From Streptomyces sp. LUP47B (lineage in GTDB: Bacteria > Actinomycetota > Actinomycetes > Streptomycetales > Streptomycetaceae): 64,000 nt of DNA. Below the pieces are notes generated by a model that searched no databases, was not told the origin of the DNA, and was given only the letters and a program-made list of their open reading frames with translations. The stretch's first letter is position 1. Every line of letters starts with the position of its first letter. This document shows positions 17,949 to 26,259 of this stretch, piece after piece. The stretch spans positions 86,531 to 150,530 of the forward strand of contig NZ_MJAH01000009.1 of assembly GCF_001746295.1 (NCBI RefSeq). Direction: 5' to 3'. Position numbers and translations under genes: made by a program.

Positions 17949-18515
17949 ATGTCCGACAGCCCCCCGCCCCGGCTCCCCCTGGACTGGATCGCCGCCTCCC
18001 TGCGCCGCGAACGCACCCGCGCCGGGCTCTCCCTCTCCGAGCTGGCCAAGCGCGCCGGAATCGCGAAGTCCACGCTGTCCCAGCTGGAGGCGGCGAGCGG
18101 GAATCCCAGCGTGGAGACGCTGTGGGCGCTGGGGGTGGCGCTCGGGGTGCCGTTCAGTGCCCTGGTGGAGCCGCCGGCGTCGTCCGTGCGGGTGATCAGG
18201 GCGGGACAGGGGCCGAGTGTGGCCTCGGAGAAGTCCGAGTTCGCGGCCACCCTGCTCTCCGCGAGTCCGCCCGGAGCGCGCCGGGACATCTACCACCTGC
18301 GGGCCGAACCCGGTGCCGTACGGGAATCGGAGCCACACATTCCGGGGACCGTGGAGCATCTGATCGTGAGCACGGGGCGGGTGAAGGCCGGGCCGGTGGG
18401 GGAGGAGGCCGAACTGGAGCCCGGTGACTACATGACGTATCGGGGGGACGTGGCCCATTCATATGAGGCGCTCACCGCCGGCACGACATTCGTGCTTGTC
18501 ATGCAGCACCTGTAA
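17949..18515 (+). CDS. XRE-family regulator with C-terminal cupin domain
   Basis: The 188-aa protein has an HTH at residues about 15-70 (RRERTRAGLSLSELAKRAGIAKSTLSQLE) and a cupin_2 barrel at about 100-188 (EPHIPGTVEHLIVSTG, LEPGDYMTYRGDVAHSY). GGAG lies 8 nt before ATG 17949. Such regulators control small-molecule exporters or catabolic genes; divergence from azlCD points to an amino-acid ligand. Confidence 0.88.
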   Translation: MSDSPPPRLPLDWIAASLRRERTRAGLSLSELAKRAGIAKSTLSQLEAASGNPSVETLWALGVALGVPFSALVEPPASSVRVIRAGQGPSVASEKSEFAATLLSASPPGARRDIYHLRAEPGAVRESEPHIPGTVEHLIVSTGRVKAGPVGEEAELEPGDYMTYRGDVAHSYEALTAGTTFVLVMQHL

Positions 18516-18526
18516 AAGCAAAGGCA

Positions 18527-18557
18527 GGAGCCCCGCTACCGTGCGGCGCGGGGCTCC
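18527..18557. terminator. Strong hairpin between convergent XRE-cupin and cold-shock genes
   Basis: A perfect 10-bp stem (GGAGCCCCGC / GCGGGGCTCC) with an 11-nt loop begins 12 nt after the XRE stop. It can serve both converging transcripts. Confidence 0.8.
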
Positions 18558-18610
18558 TTGGGTACTGCTTTCAGGTCCGGATCAGAGGCTGGATGGCCAA
18601 TGAGACGGGA

Positions 18611-18814
18611 TCAGACGGGGGTGACGTTCTCCGCCTGCGGGCCCTTCGGGCCCTGGGTCACGTCGAAGGAGACCTGCTGGTTCTCCTCCAGCGAACGGAA
18701 GCCGCTCGCGTTGATCGCGGAGTAGTGGACGAAGACGTCGGGGCCGCCGCCCTCCTGGGCGATGAAGCCAAAGCCCTTTTCGGCGTTGAACCACTTCACG
18801 GTTCCGGTAGCCAT
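18611..18814 (-). CDS. Cold-shock domain protein (CspA family)
   Basis: A 67-aa single-domain CSD protein with RNP1 KGFGFI, RNP2 VFVHY, the N-terminal [14 protein letters not shown] and a C-terminal [10 protein letters not shown]. It binds single-stranded RNA/DNA as a chaperone and is similar to the small Streptomyces Sco/SC7.0 proteins. AAGGAGGG lies 4 nt before ATG 18814. The 285-bp gap to the divergent mqnA should contain a long 5' leader, as is usual for csp genes. Confidence 0.95.
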   Translation of the reverse strand: MATGTVKWFNAEKGFGFIAQEGGGPDVFVHYSAINASGFRSLEENQQVSFDVTQGPKGPQAENVTPV

Positions 18815-18907
18815 AAGCCCTCCTTGGGCCCAAAAGGGTTGCCCTGCTCCAGAACCTGCAAGTGTGAAAACAGTGCCGCACAACTGCATATGTCTGAAAA
18901 CGACTAG

Positions 18908-19948
<1,041 letters not shown>

Positions 19949-19979
19949 TCTGCATCTGCACCTTATGGGGGAGGCCGGT

Positions 19980-21794
19980 ATGCAGCCGCTGGGAGTCGAC
20001 GAACCCACCACCGTGGGGCCCTACCGGCTGCTCGGCCGACTGGGGTCCGGCGGCATGGGCCGGGTCTACCTCGGCCGCAGCGCCGGGGGCCGCACGGTCG
20101 CGGTCAAGATCGTGCACCCGCACTTCGCGCTCGACGAGGAGTTCCGCGCCCGCTTCCGCCGCGAGGTCGACGCGGCGCGCAGAGTGGGCGGGGCCTGGAC
20201 CGCGCCGGTCCTCGACGCGGACCCGGAGGCGGCGGTGCCGTGGGTCGCCACGGGGTACGCGGCGGGCCCTTCCCTTGCCTCGGCGGTCACGGACGGGGGC
20301 CCGCTGCCCGAGCATTCCGTACGAGTCCTGGGGGCGGGCCTCGCCGAGGCGCTCGCGGCCGTGCACGGACTGGGGCTCGTCCACCGGGACGTGAAGCCCT
20401 CCAACGTCCTGCTCACCGTCGACGGCCCCCTCCTCATCGATTTCGGCATCGCACGCGCCACCGACGGAACCGCGTCCCTGACCTCGACCGGCGTCTCCAT
20501 CGGCTCGCCGGGTTACATGTCCCCCGAACAGATCCTGAGCAAGGGGGTGTCGGGCGCGGCGGACGTCTTCTCCCTGGGCGCGGTGCTGGCGTACGCGGCC
20601 ACGGGAGCACCACCCTTCCCGGGGGACTCCTCGGCCTCGCTCCTCTACAAGGTGGTCCACGAGGAGCCCGAACTCGGGTCACTGACCGGCGAGTTGCGGG
20701 AACTCGTGGGGGCCTGCCTGTCCAAGTCGGCACAGGAACGGCCGACCCCGGCTGAGGTGGCCCGGCGGCTCGCCCCTGAGGGGGCGGCCCGGCTGGTGGC
20801 GGCGGGATGGCTGCCGGGGGCGCTGGTCGAGCAGGTGGGGCGAAGTGCCGTACAGCTGCTGAATCTTGAGGCGGTGGGGGAGCGGACTGGGGAGCAGGCC
20901 TCCGGGCCTGTGGGGTTCAGCAGTCCTTCGGTGGGTGGTGGTTCGCCGGGGACGGCGGGGGCGTTCGGGCCGCCGCCGGTGATGCCGCTGGTGTCCGCGG
21001 GGGCGCCTCCGGCCGACGCGGCCGGGCCCCCGGCGTTTCCGGTCACGCCACCGGCCACCACGGGCGGACCCTTTGTGCCCGAGCCCCGGGACGCGGCGCC
21101 GCACGAGACGGTGGTGCCCTCCGACAAGCGACCCGGTCCCGGTCGGCTCTCCGTTTCCGTCGCCGCCACCGCCACGCCCGGAGAGGGCGGCCGCGGGCGC
21201 CGGATGAGTTGCACCGTGGCGCTCGCGGTCGCCGGGGCGCTGGCCGCGGTGACCGTGGGGTCGGTGTTCCTGTTCGACCTGCTGCCGGGGCGGGGCGACG
21301 ACGACTCGGCGAGCTCCAGTCCCGGCAACGGCGCCTACTCCTCGGCCCCGACCTCCGTACCGTCGGCCTCCCTGCCCTCGGCTTCCTCGCCGCCGTCCGC
21401 GTCCTCCCAGCCGTCCAGCGCGGCGCCGAGCGGGCCTTCCGAGGTCCCCGACCGCTATCTCGGCACCTGGGAGGGGCCGGGCAGCGGTCTCGGCGGGAGC
21501 CTGCCGATGGGGACCTTCCGGATCACCGTCAAGAAGGTGAGCGTCGGCGAGGAGTTGGGCCGACTGCGGCAGACCGACGCGATCGGGGCCGAGTGCACCG
21601 ACGTCCTCACGCTGAAGCAGGTCACGGAGACGGAGCTCGTCACCACGGCCGTCGGCGCGAAGGACAACCACGCCGGCTGCAACCCCACCGCCCACACCGT
21701 CCGCCTCACCACGGTCGGCGACGACCTGAAGTACACGTCGGAGAGCGAGGCCGAGGGATACCCCGAGGCGCGGATGTCGAAGGTCGAGCGGTGA
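19980..21794 (+). CDS. Membrane Ser/Thr protein kinase (PknB-like)
   Basis: A 604-aa Hanks-type kinase. The catalytic domain covers about residues 10-265: glycine loop LGSGGMGRVYLG, invariant Lys in VAVKIV, HRDVKPSN catalytic loop, DFGIA and SPGYMSPEQ. A Pro/Gly-rich linker follows, then one transmembrane segment (about 408-430) and a Ser-rich stalk. An about 110-residue external domain (RYLGTWEGPGSG..., two cysteines) closes the protein; it lacks PASTA repeats. GGGGGAGG sits 5 nt before ATG 19980. It overlaps the next gene by 4 nt. The external domain presumably senses a signal; ligand unknown. Confidence 0.92.
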   Translation: MQPLGVDEPTTVGPYRLLGRLGSGGMGRVYLGRSAGGRTVAVKIVHPHFALDEEFRARFRREVDAARRVGGAWTAPVLDADPEAAVPWVATGYAAGPSLASAVTDGGPLPEHSVRVLGAGLAEALAAVHGLGLVHRDVKPSNVLLTVDGPLLIDFGIARATDGTASLTSTGVSIGSPGYMSPEQILSKGVSGAADVFSLGAVLAYAATGAPPFPGDSSASLLYKVVHEEPELGSLTGELRELVGACLSKSAQERPTPAEVARRLAPEGAARLVAAGWLPGALVEQVGRSAVQLLNLEAVGERTGEQASGPVGFSSPSVGGGSPGTAGAFGPPPVMPLVSAGAPPADAAGPPAFPVTPPATTGGPFVPEPRDAAPHETVVPSDKRPGPGRLSVSVAATATPGEGGRGRRMSCTVALAVAGALAAVTVGSVFLFDLLPGRGDDDSASSSPGNGAYSSAPTSVPSASLPSASSPPSASSQPSSAAPSGPSEVPDRYLGTWEGPGSGLGGSLPMGTFRITVKKVSVGEELGRLRQTDAIGAECTDVLTLKQVTETELVTTAVGAKDNHAGCNPTAHTVRLTTVGDDLKYTSESEAEGYPEARMSKVER

Positions 21795-22519
21795 CGCAGC
21801 TGCTCGTCGTCCCGGCCGCACTGTGGGGAGCGGCGACGGGTGCGCTGCTGCCGCGCGCGGCCTACCGCTACTCCGTCCCGACCGGGCAGCCGTGGCGGAC
21901 AACCTGCCCCGACGGGCACCCGCTGGGCGGGTGGCTCGGACGGGCGAGGTGCGGAACCTGCGGCACCCGGCAGTCGTACGGTCCCGGCACCCTCCTCCTC
22001 TCCACCGTCACCGCCCTCCTCTGCGCCGCCCTCGCCGCCGCCACCGGCACCCGCCCGGAGATCGCCGTCTGGCTGCTGCTCGCCCCCGTGGGCGTGCTGC
22101 TCGCCGTCATCGACCTGCGCGTACGACGACTGCCCGACCCGCTCACCCTCCCCCTCGCGGCCGCCGCCCTCGCGCTGCTCGGCGCGGTCTCACTGGTGCC
22201 CGAGCACACCGGGAACTGGCTGAACGCCCTGTTCGGCGCCCTCGCGCTCGGCGCCGGCTACTGGGTGCTGTGGCGGATCAACCCCGGCGGCATGGGCTTC
22301 GGCGACGTGAAGCTGGCGCTCGGGGCGGGGGCGGTCCTGGGCTGGTACGGCTGGGACACCGTGCTGCTCGGCACCTTCGCCGGCTTCCTGCTCGGCGCGC
22401 TCTACGGCGGTGTCCTGGTCCTGGTGGGCAGGGCGGGACGCAAGACGGCGATCCCGTTCGGGCCGTTCCTGATCACGGGGGCGTACGCGGGCCTGCTGAT
22501 CGGCGCGTACACGGCCTGA
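21791..22519 (+). CDS. Prepilin peptidase-like A24 family protein
   Basis: The 242-aa polytopic protein has the aspartate-protease motifs of type IV prepilin peptidases: IDLRVRRLPD (first Asp) and GMGFGDVKL (second Asp, GxGD), with about seven helices. It keeps a four-cysteine segment near residues 37-57 (TTCPDGHPL...RCGTCGTRQ) like the zinc-binding N-domain of PilD. Its GTG overlaps the kinase stop (GTGA), so the two are co-translated. No pilin or tad gene is in the window; the substrate is unknown. Confidence 0.85.
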   Translation: MTQLLVVPAALWGAATGALLPRAAYRYSVPTGQPWRTTCPDGHPLGGWLGRARCGTCGTRQSYGPGTLLLSTVTALLCAALAAATGTRPEIAVWLLLAPVGVLLAVIDLRVRRLPDPLTLPLAAAALALLGAVSLVPEHTGNWLNALFGALALGAGYWVLWRINPGGMGFGDVKLALGAGAVLGWYGWDTVLLGTFAGFLLGALYGGVLVLVGRAGRKTAIPFGPFLITGAYAGLLIGAYTA

Positions 22520-22601
22520 CATCGGCCTGACATCCGGCTTGTCGGAGGGCTGGCGTAGGCTGGCCCGGTCCGCCCGAATCCTTGACGAAAGGCACGCCCC
22601 G

Positions 22602-23801
22602 GTGACCGAGAAGGCCGACCTTCAGTCCGTCCTCGACCGTGCCGCCGAGGGTGGGCGCATCACTCCGGAGGAGGCGCTCGACCTCTACCGCGACGCCCCG
22701 CTGCACGCGCTGGGCTCCGCCGCGGACGCCGTGCGCCGCCGTCGGTACGCGGGCACGGAGCACATCGCGACGTACATCATCGAGCGGAACATCAACTACA
22801 CGAACGTGTGCGTCACGGCGTGCAAGTTCTGCGCGTTCTACGCCCCGCCGACCGCCAAGGACAAGGGCTGGACCCGCGACCTGGACGACATCCTGCGCCG
22901 GTGCGCGGAGACCGTCGAACTCGGCGGCACGCAGATCATGTTCCAGGGCGGCCACCACCCGGACTACGGCGTCGAGTACTACGAGAAGCACTTCGCCGCC
23001 ATCAAGAAGGAGTTCCCCCAGCTGGTGATCCACTCGCTGGGCGCGTCCGAGGTCGAGCACATGGCCCGGATCTCCAAGGTGAGCGTCGACGAGGCGATCC
23101 GGCGCATCCACGCGGCCGGCCTCGACTCGTTCGCGGGCGCCGGCGCGGAACTGCTCCCCGAGCGTCCCCGCAAGGCCATCGCGCCCCTCAAGGAGTCCGG
23201 CGAGCGCTGGCTGGAGATCATGGAGACGGCGCACAACCTGGGCGTGGAGTCCACCTCCACGATGCTCATGGGCACCGGCGAGACCAACGCCGAGCGCATC
23301 GAGCACCTGCGGATGATCCGTGACGTACAGGACCGGACGGGCGGCTTCCGGGCGTTCATCCCGTACCTCTACCAGCCGATGAACAACCACCTGAAGGGCC
23401 GCACCCAGGCCACGATCTTCGAGTACCTGCGGATGATCGCGATCTCCCGGCTCTTCATGGACAACATCGCCCACATCCAGGGCTCCTGGCTGACCACCGG
23501 CCAGGACGCGGGCCAGCTGACGCTGCACTACGGCGCGGACGACCTCGGCTCGATCATGCTGGAGGAGAACGTCGTCTCGGCGGCCGGTGCCAAGCACCGC
23601 TCCAACCTCCAGGAAATGATCGACATGATCCGCACGGCGGGCCGGGTCCCGGCCCAGCGCTCCACGACGTACGAACACCTCGTCGTCCACGACGACCCGG
23701 CGAACGACCCGGTCGACGCGCGTGTGGTGTCCCACATCTCCTCCACGGCGATCGCGGGCGGTACGGCGCATCCCGAGCTGAAGATCCTCGCGTCCAACTA
23801 G
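22602..23801 (+). CDS. mqnC: Cyclic dehypoxanthinyl futalosine synthase MqnC (radical SAM)
   Basis: The 399-aa enzyme carries the radical-SAM cluster motif CVTACKFC (about residues 70-77), preceded by ERNINYTNVC, and the GGTQIMFQGGHHPDYG and PYLYQPMNN segments of MqnC. It cyclises dehypoxanthine futalosine in menaquinone synthesis. GTG 22602 has GAAAGG about 9 nt upstream; the earlier in-frame start would add a non-conserved leader. A short amidohydrolase-like gene starts 7 nt after its stop. Confidence 0.95.
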   Translation: MTEKADLQSVLDRAAEGGRITPEEALDLYRDAPLHALGSAADAVRRRRYAGTEHIATYIIERNINYTNVCVTACKFCAFYAPPTAKDKGWTRDLDDILRRCAETVELGGTQIMFQGGHHPDYGVEYYEKHFAAIKKEFPQLVIHSLGASEVEHMARISKVSVDEAIRRIHAAGLDSFAGAGAELLPERPRKAIAPLKESGERWLEIMETAHNLGVESTSTMLMGTGETNAERIEHLRMIRDVQDRTGGFRAFIPYLYQPMNNHLKGRTQATIFEYLRMIAISRLFMDNIAHIQGSWLTTGQDAGQLTLHYGADDLGSIMLEENVVSAAGAKHRSNLQEMIDMIRTAGRVPAQRSTTYEHLVVHDDPANDPVDARVVSHISSTAIAGGTAHPELKILASN

Positions 23802-23808
23802 GCCCGCC

Positions 23809-24447
23809 TTGCTGACGATCCACACCGCCGACCTGCTGATCCCGGGCGGCGGAAGGTCACCGCTGCCCGGTGGCGCGGTACTGGTCGAGGGGCGGCGGAT
23901 CGCTGCCGTAGAGGTCTACGAGGACCTGGCCGCCGCACATCCGACGGCAAGGGTGCGCCGCTGGCCGGGAGTTCTCACCCCGGGCCTGGTGAACCCGTAC
24001 GGCCCGGAACTCTTGGAGCAGGCCTACCATCCGGACCCACGCGAGGACTTGGGCAACGAGCCGATCTCGGGCGAGGCGCTGAAGTCACTGGGCATGACGG
24101 ACGCGAGGTGGGGCGCGAGCGCGAGGCGGGGCGTACAGCGAATGCTGGCGCACGGGACGGTGGCGGTGGCGGGGGACTTGAGACGCCCCATGGTGGCAGA
24201 CGCCGTGTACCGGGCGGGGATGACGAGTGAAGAACGCTTCGAGGATCCTGCGGGCCCACCCACTCTCGACCCGCTGATCGGACGGAGCCTGGCCGAGGCG
24301 ATCCTGATGCCCCTGCTGCCGCACATGGGCATCGACGCGACCTTCACGGTTTTCGACGTGTCGGGCGAGGCGGCGCTGACGGAGGAGGGCGCGATCACCT
24401 GTGTGGCAACAGTGATCGCCGGCCGCCTCTTGCATCGACGGCGCTGA
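23809..24447 (+). CDS. Imidazolonepropionase-like short amidohydrolase domain protein
   Basis: The 212-aa protein starts at TTG 23809, 7 nt after mqnC. It has the N-terminal composite beta-sandwich of amidohydrolases (IHTADLLIPGGG, AVLVEGRRIAAVE, RRWPGVLTPGLVN) and an RRGVQRMLAHGTVAVAG segment. It is about half the normal length and the HxH metal motif after GLVN is absent (NPYGPELLEQAYHPD). Full-length relatives include MqnX, aminodeoxyfutalosine deaminase, so an origin in the menaquinone pathway is plausible. The missing metal ligands argue against normal deaminase activity. Role unknown. Confidence 0.7.
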   Translation: MLTIHTADLLIPGGGRSPLPGGAVLVEGRRIAAVEVYEDLAAAHPTARVRRWPGVLTPGLVNPYGPELLEQAYHPDPREDLGNEPISGEALKSLGMTDARWGASARRGVQRMLAHGTVAVAGDLRRPMVADAVYRAGMTSEERFEDPAGPPTLDPLIGRSLAEAILMPLLPHMGIDATFTVFDVSGEAALTEEGAITCVATVIAGRLLHRRR

Positions 24448-24454
24448 GACCCAC

Positions 24455-24490
24455 CTAGGGGCGCGGGGAACTGCGCGACCAGCCACAACG
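24455..24490. repeat. Dispersed Streptomyces intergenic repeat, short form
   Basis: CTAGGGGCGCGGGGAACTGC, followed by GCGACCAGCC, lies between convergent genes. This GC-rich element is a common intergenic repeat in Streptomyces genomes. A longer relative lies at 61140-61212. It may act as a terminator for the two converging transcripts. Confidence 0.6.
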
Positions 24491-24506
24491 CACCCGCACC
24501 CAAAAC

Positions 24507-25535
24507 TCAACCAGCCAACGCCTTCCCAAACGCCCCCGCCGACTGAGAAACCCCACTGCAATTGGTCAACGGATCATCCTCGTCCGAGCTCCCCGACTCA
24601 CACTCCTGATCCCGAAACGTCGACCACATCGACACCCACGCCACCTCCTTCGCCTCGGCGAACTCCCGCACCTGCGCCGCGTCGGACAACGTGAACGTCT
24701 CTCCGTCCACATCATTCGTCCCGATCATCGACGTGAGCGCCATGGCCCGCCACGCGGTGGAGTCGGACGTACCGAAAACCTCCTTCAACTGCGCCTGCGC
24801 CGCCTTCGCCGAAGTGATCGCGTAATCCCCCATGTCCCCGTCGTACGACTCCCCGTAGTTCATCGTCATGATGTTGACGGTCGACACCTGAACCGACTTG
24901 TCGTTCGCGGACTCCAGCAAGGCCACACTCCCGTCGTCGAGCCCGGACGGCATCACGGGAAGCGTGAACGAGACGGCGAGATCGCTCCGTTGCTCCTGGA
25001 GCAAAGCGATCGCCTCGGACCGCAGCTCCACCGAGTCGGAGTCGGTCAGCGCGTCCCCCTCGATGTCGAAGTCGGCGAGTGAGGAACCGGCGGCATCCAG
25101 CGCCTTTCCATAAGCCGCGGCCAGTTTCGCCGCGGTGGAACAGGTCTCGGCCAGCTCCTTCCCGGACGCCCCGCCGAACGAGACCCGCACCTGGGCCCCG
25201 TCCTCTTTCAGCGCACTGATCCGGGACGCGACCGACGAGTCGCCGATGGCGGACGTGCCGTTCCAGGAAGGCGTGCAGGCGCTGCCGTCGGCGATCACGA
25301 ACGCGAGGTTGTACACCGAGGGCGAGCCCGCGGAGTCGTTGCCGGACGCTTCGTCAGCGCTGACGTAGGGCGCGTACGCGGTGACCGACGACGCGGCTTC
25401 CGACGCCGACGCCGAGACGCTGCTCTGTTCCGCAGGCTCCGCGTCCGAGGCGCTGTCCGATTCGGCGGAGCACCCCGTCATGGCCAGGGCAAACAGACAA
25501 GTGAGCCCGGCGGCCGGCTTCAGGAAACCCCGCAT
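24507..25535 (-). CDS. Lipoprotein with glycoside hydrolase family 18 (chitinase-like) domain
   Basis: The 342-aa product has a lipoprotein signal (LFALAMTGC, Cys about 22), a Ser/Ala-rich spacer, and a GH18-type barrel from about residue 50. Visible motifs are TAYAPYVS (strand 1), VRVSFGGASG, the catalytic DFDIEG (DxDxE form, about residue 157) and VNIMTMNYGES. The last segment has two cysteines (QECESG, LTNCSG). Family members cleave chitin-like beta-1,4-GlcNAc chains. ATG 25535 lacks a strong ribosome site. It would be anchored on the outer membrane face. Confidence 0.82.
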   Translation of the reverse strand: MRGFLKPAAGLTCLFALAMTGCSAESDSASDAEPAEQSSVSASASEAASSVTAYAPYVSADEASGNDSAGSPSVYNLAFVIADGSACTPSWNGTSAIGDSSVASRISALKEDGAQVRVSFGGASGKELAETCSTAAKLAAAYGKALDAAGSSLADFDIEGDALTDSDSVELRSEAIALLQEQRSDLAVSFTLPVMPSGLDDGSVALLESANDKSVQVSTVNIMTMNYGESYDGDMGDYAITSAKAAQAQLKEVFGTSDSTAWRAMALTSMIGTNDVDGETFTLSDAAQVREFAEAKEVAWVSMWSTFRDQECESGSSDEDDPLTNCSGVSQSAGAFGKALAG

Positions 25536-25840
25536 TGTTCATGCACCCGCTCTCGTGATTTTCGTCTCAGGCTTGAAACAAAGGGTCATTCGGAAGGAGA
25601 ACGTCTCATGCGAAGCCGGTGTTCAAAGCGACGGTCGATACACAGAAGATCCATGGGTCGCATCTCGTGAATCGGGCCAAACGGGCGAATTGAATGGGGC
25701 ATTCCGCTCACTTCCCTCCATGGTGACCCGCGCAGGCGTTCGTGGAATCTCTCAGGGAAAAGACAGGTTAAGGCGTTTCTCATATGCGTCTCACAAGAAT
25801 GGACGACTCGGTCACATAAAGACTCCTTAACGTCTTGGGA
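25536..25840. other. 305-bp non-coding gap
   Basis: The gap between the divergent chitinase-like gene and the small membrane protein gene is clearly less GC-rich than its surroundings and shows no coding pattern in any frame. It should hold both promoters. No convincing operator or RNA structure was found. Confidence 0.5.
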
Positions 25841-26242
25841 ATGCAATCCGAGACTGCCATCGAAAACCGTGCGGACACGCACGGTCGCCGCCGCAAACGC
25901 GGTAGTAACGGGTCCGCCGAGGGCCCGGTGTTCGTTGACAACTCCGGACGCCGCTCCAGGATGCTGCGCCGGATCGGCCTTCTTCTCGGCGTTCTGTCCC
26001 TCGGGTACGCCGTCGTGCTGGGCCTGGCCTTCATGGGCATCGGCGTCTCCAGCACGACGCTGCTGCCCTTCGCCGGCGGCGGTCCCGGCGGTTCCTCGAA
26101 CTCCGGCCCCGGCGGCTTCCAGCCGCAGGGAGGTATCGGCACCCCGCCGGCGAGGCCCTACGGCACTCCGCCCACGGGCACCGCCACGGGAGCTCCGCCG
26201 AGCACCGTGCCGACTGCGACCGCCTCCGCTGCCTCCAACTGA
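25841..26242 (+). CDS. Small single-pass membrane protein, first gene of a polysaccharide-type operon
   Basis: The 133-aa protein has a basic cytoplasmic N-terminus (RRRKRG, GRRSRMLRR), one hydrophobic helix at about residues 47-70 (IGLLLGVLSLGYAVVLGLAF) and a Gly/Pro/Thr/Ala-rich extracytoplasmic tail. No domain is recognised. It ends 17 nt before the deacetylase-glycosyltransferase gene and probably belongs to that operon, perhaps as an accessory subunit. Confidence 0.7.
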   Translation: MQSETAIENRADTHGRRRKRGSNGSAEGPVFVDNSGRRSRMLRRIGLLLGVLSLGYAVVLGLAFMGIGVSSTTLLPFAGGGPGGSSNSGPGGFQPQGGIGTPPARPYGTPPTGTATGAPPSTVPTATASAASN

Positions 26243-26259
26243 CCGGAACGGCCCACCAC

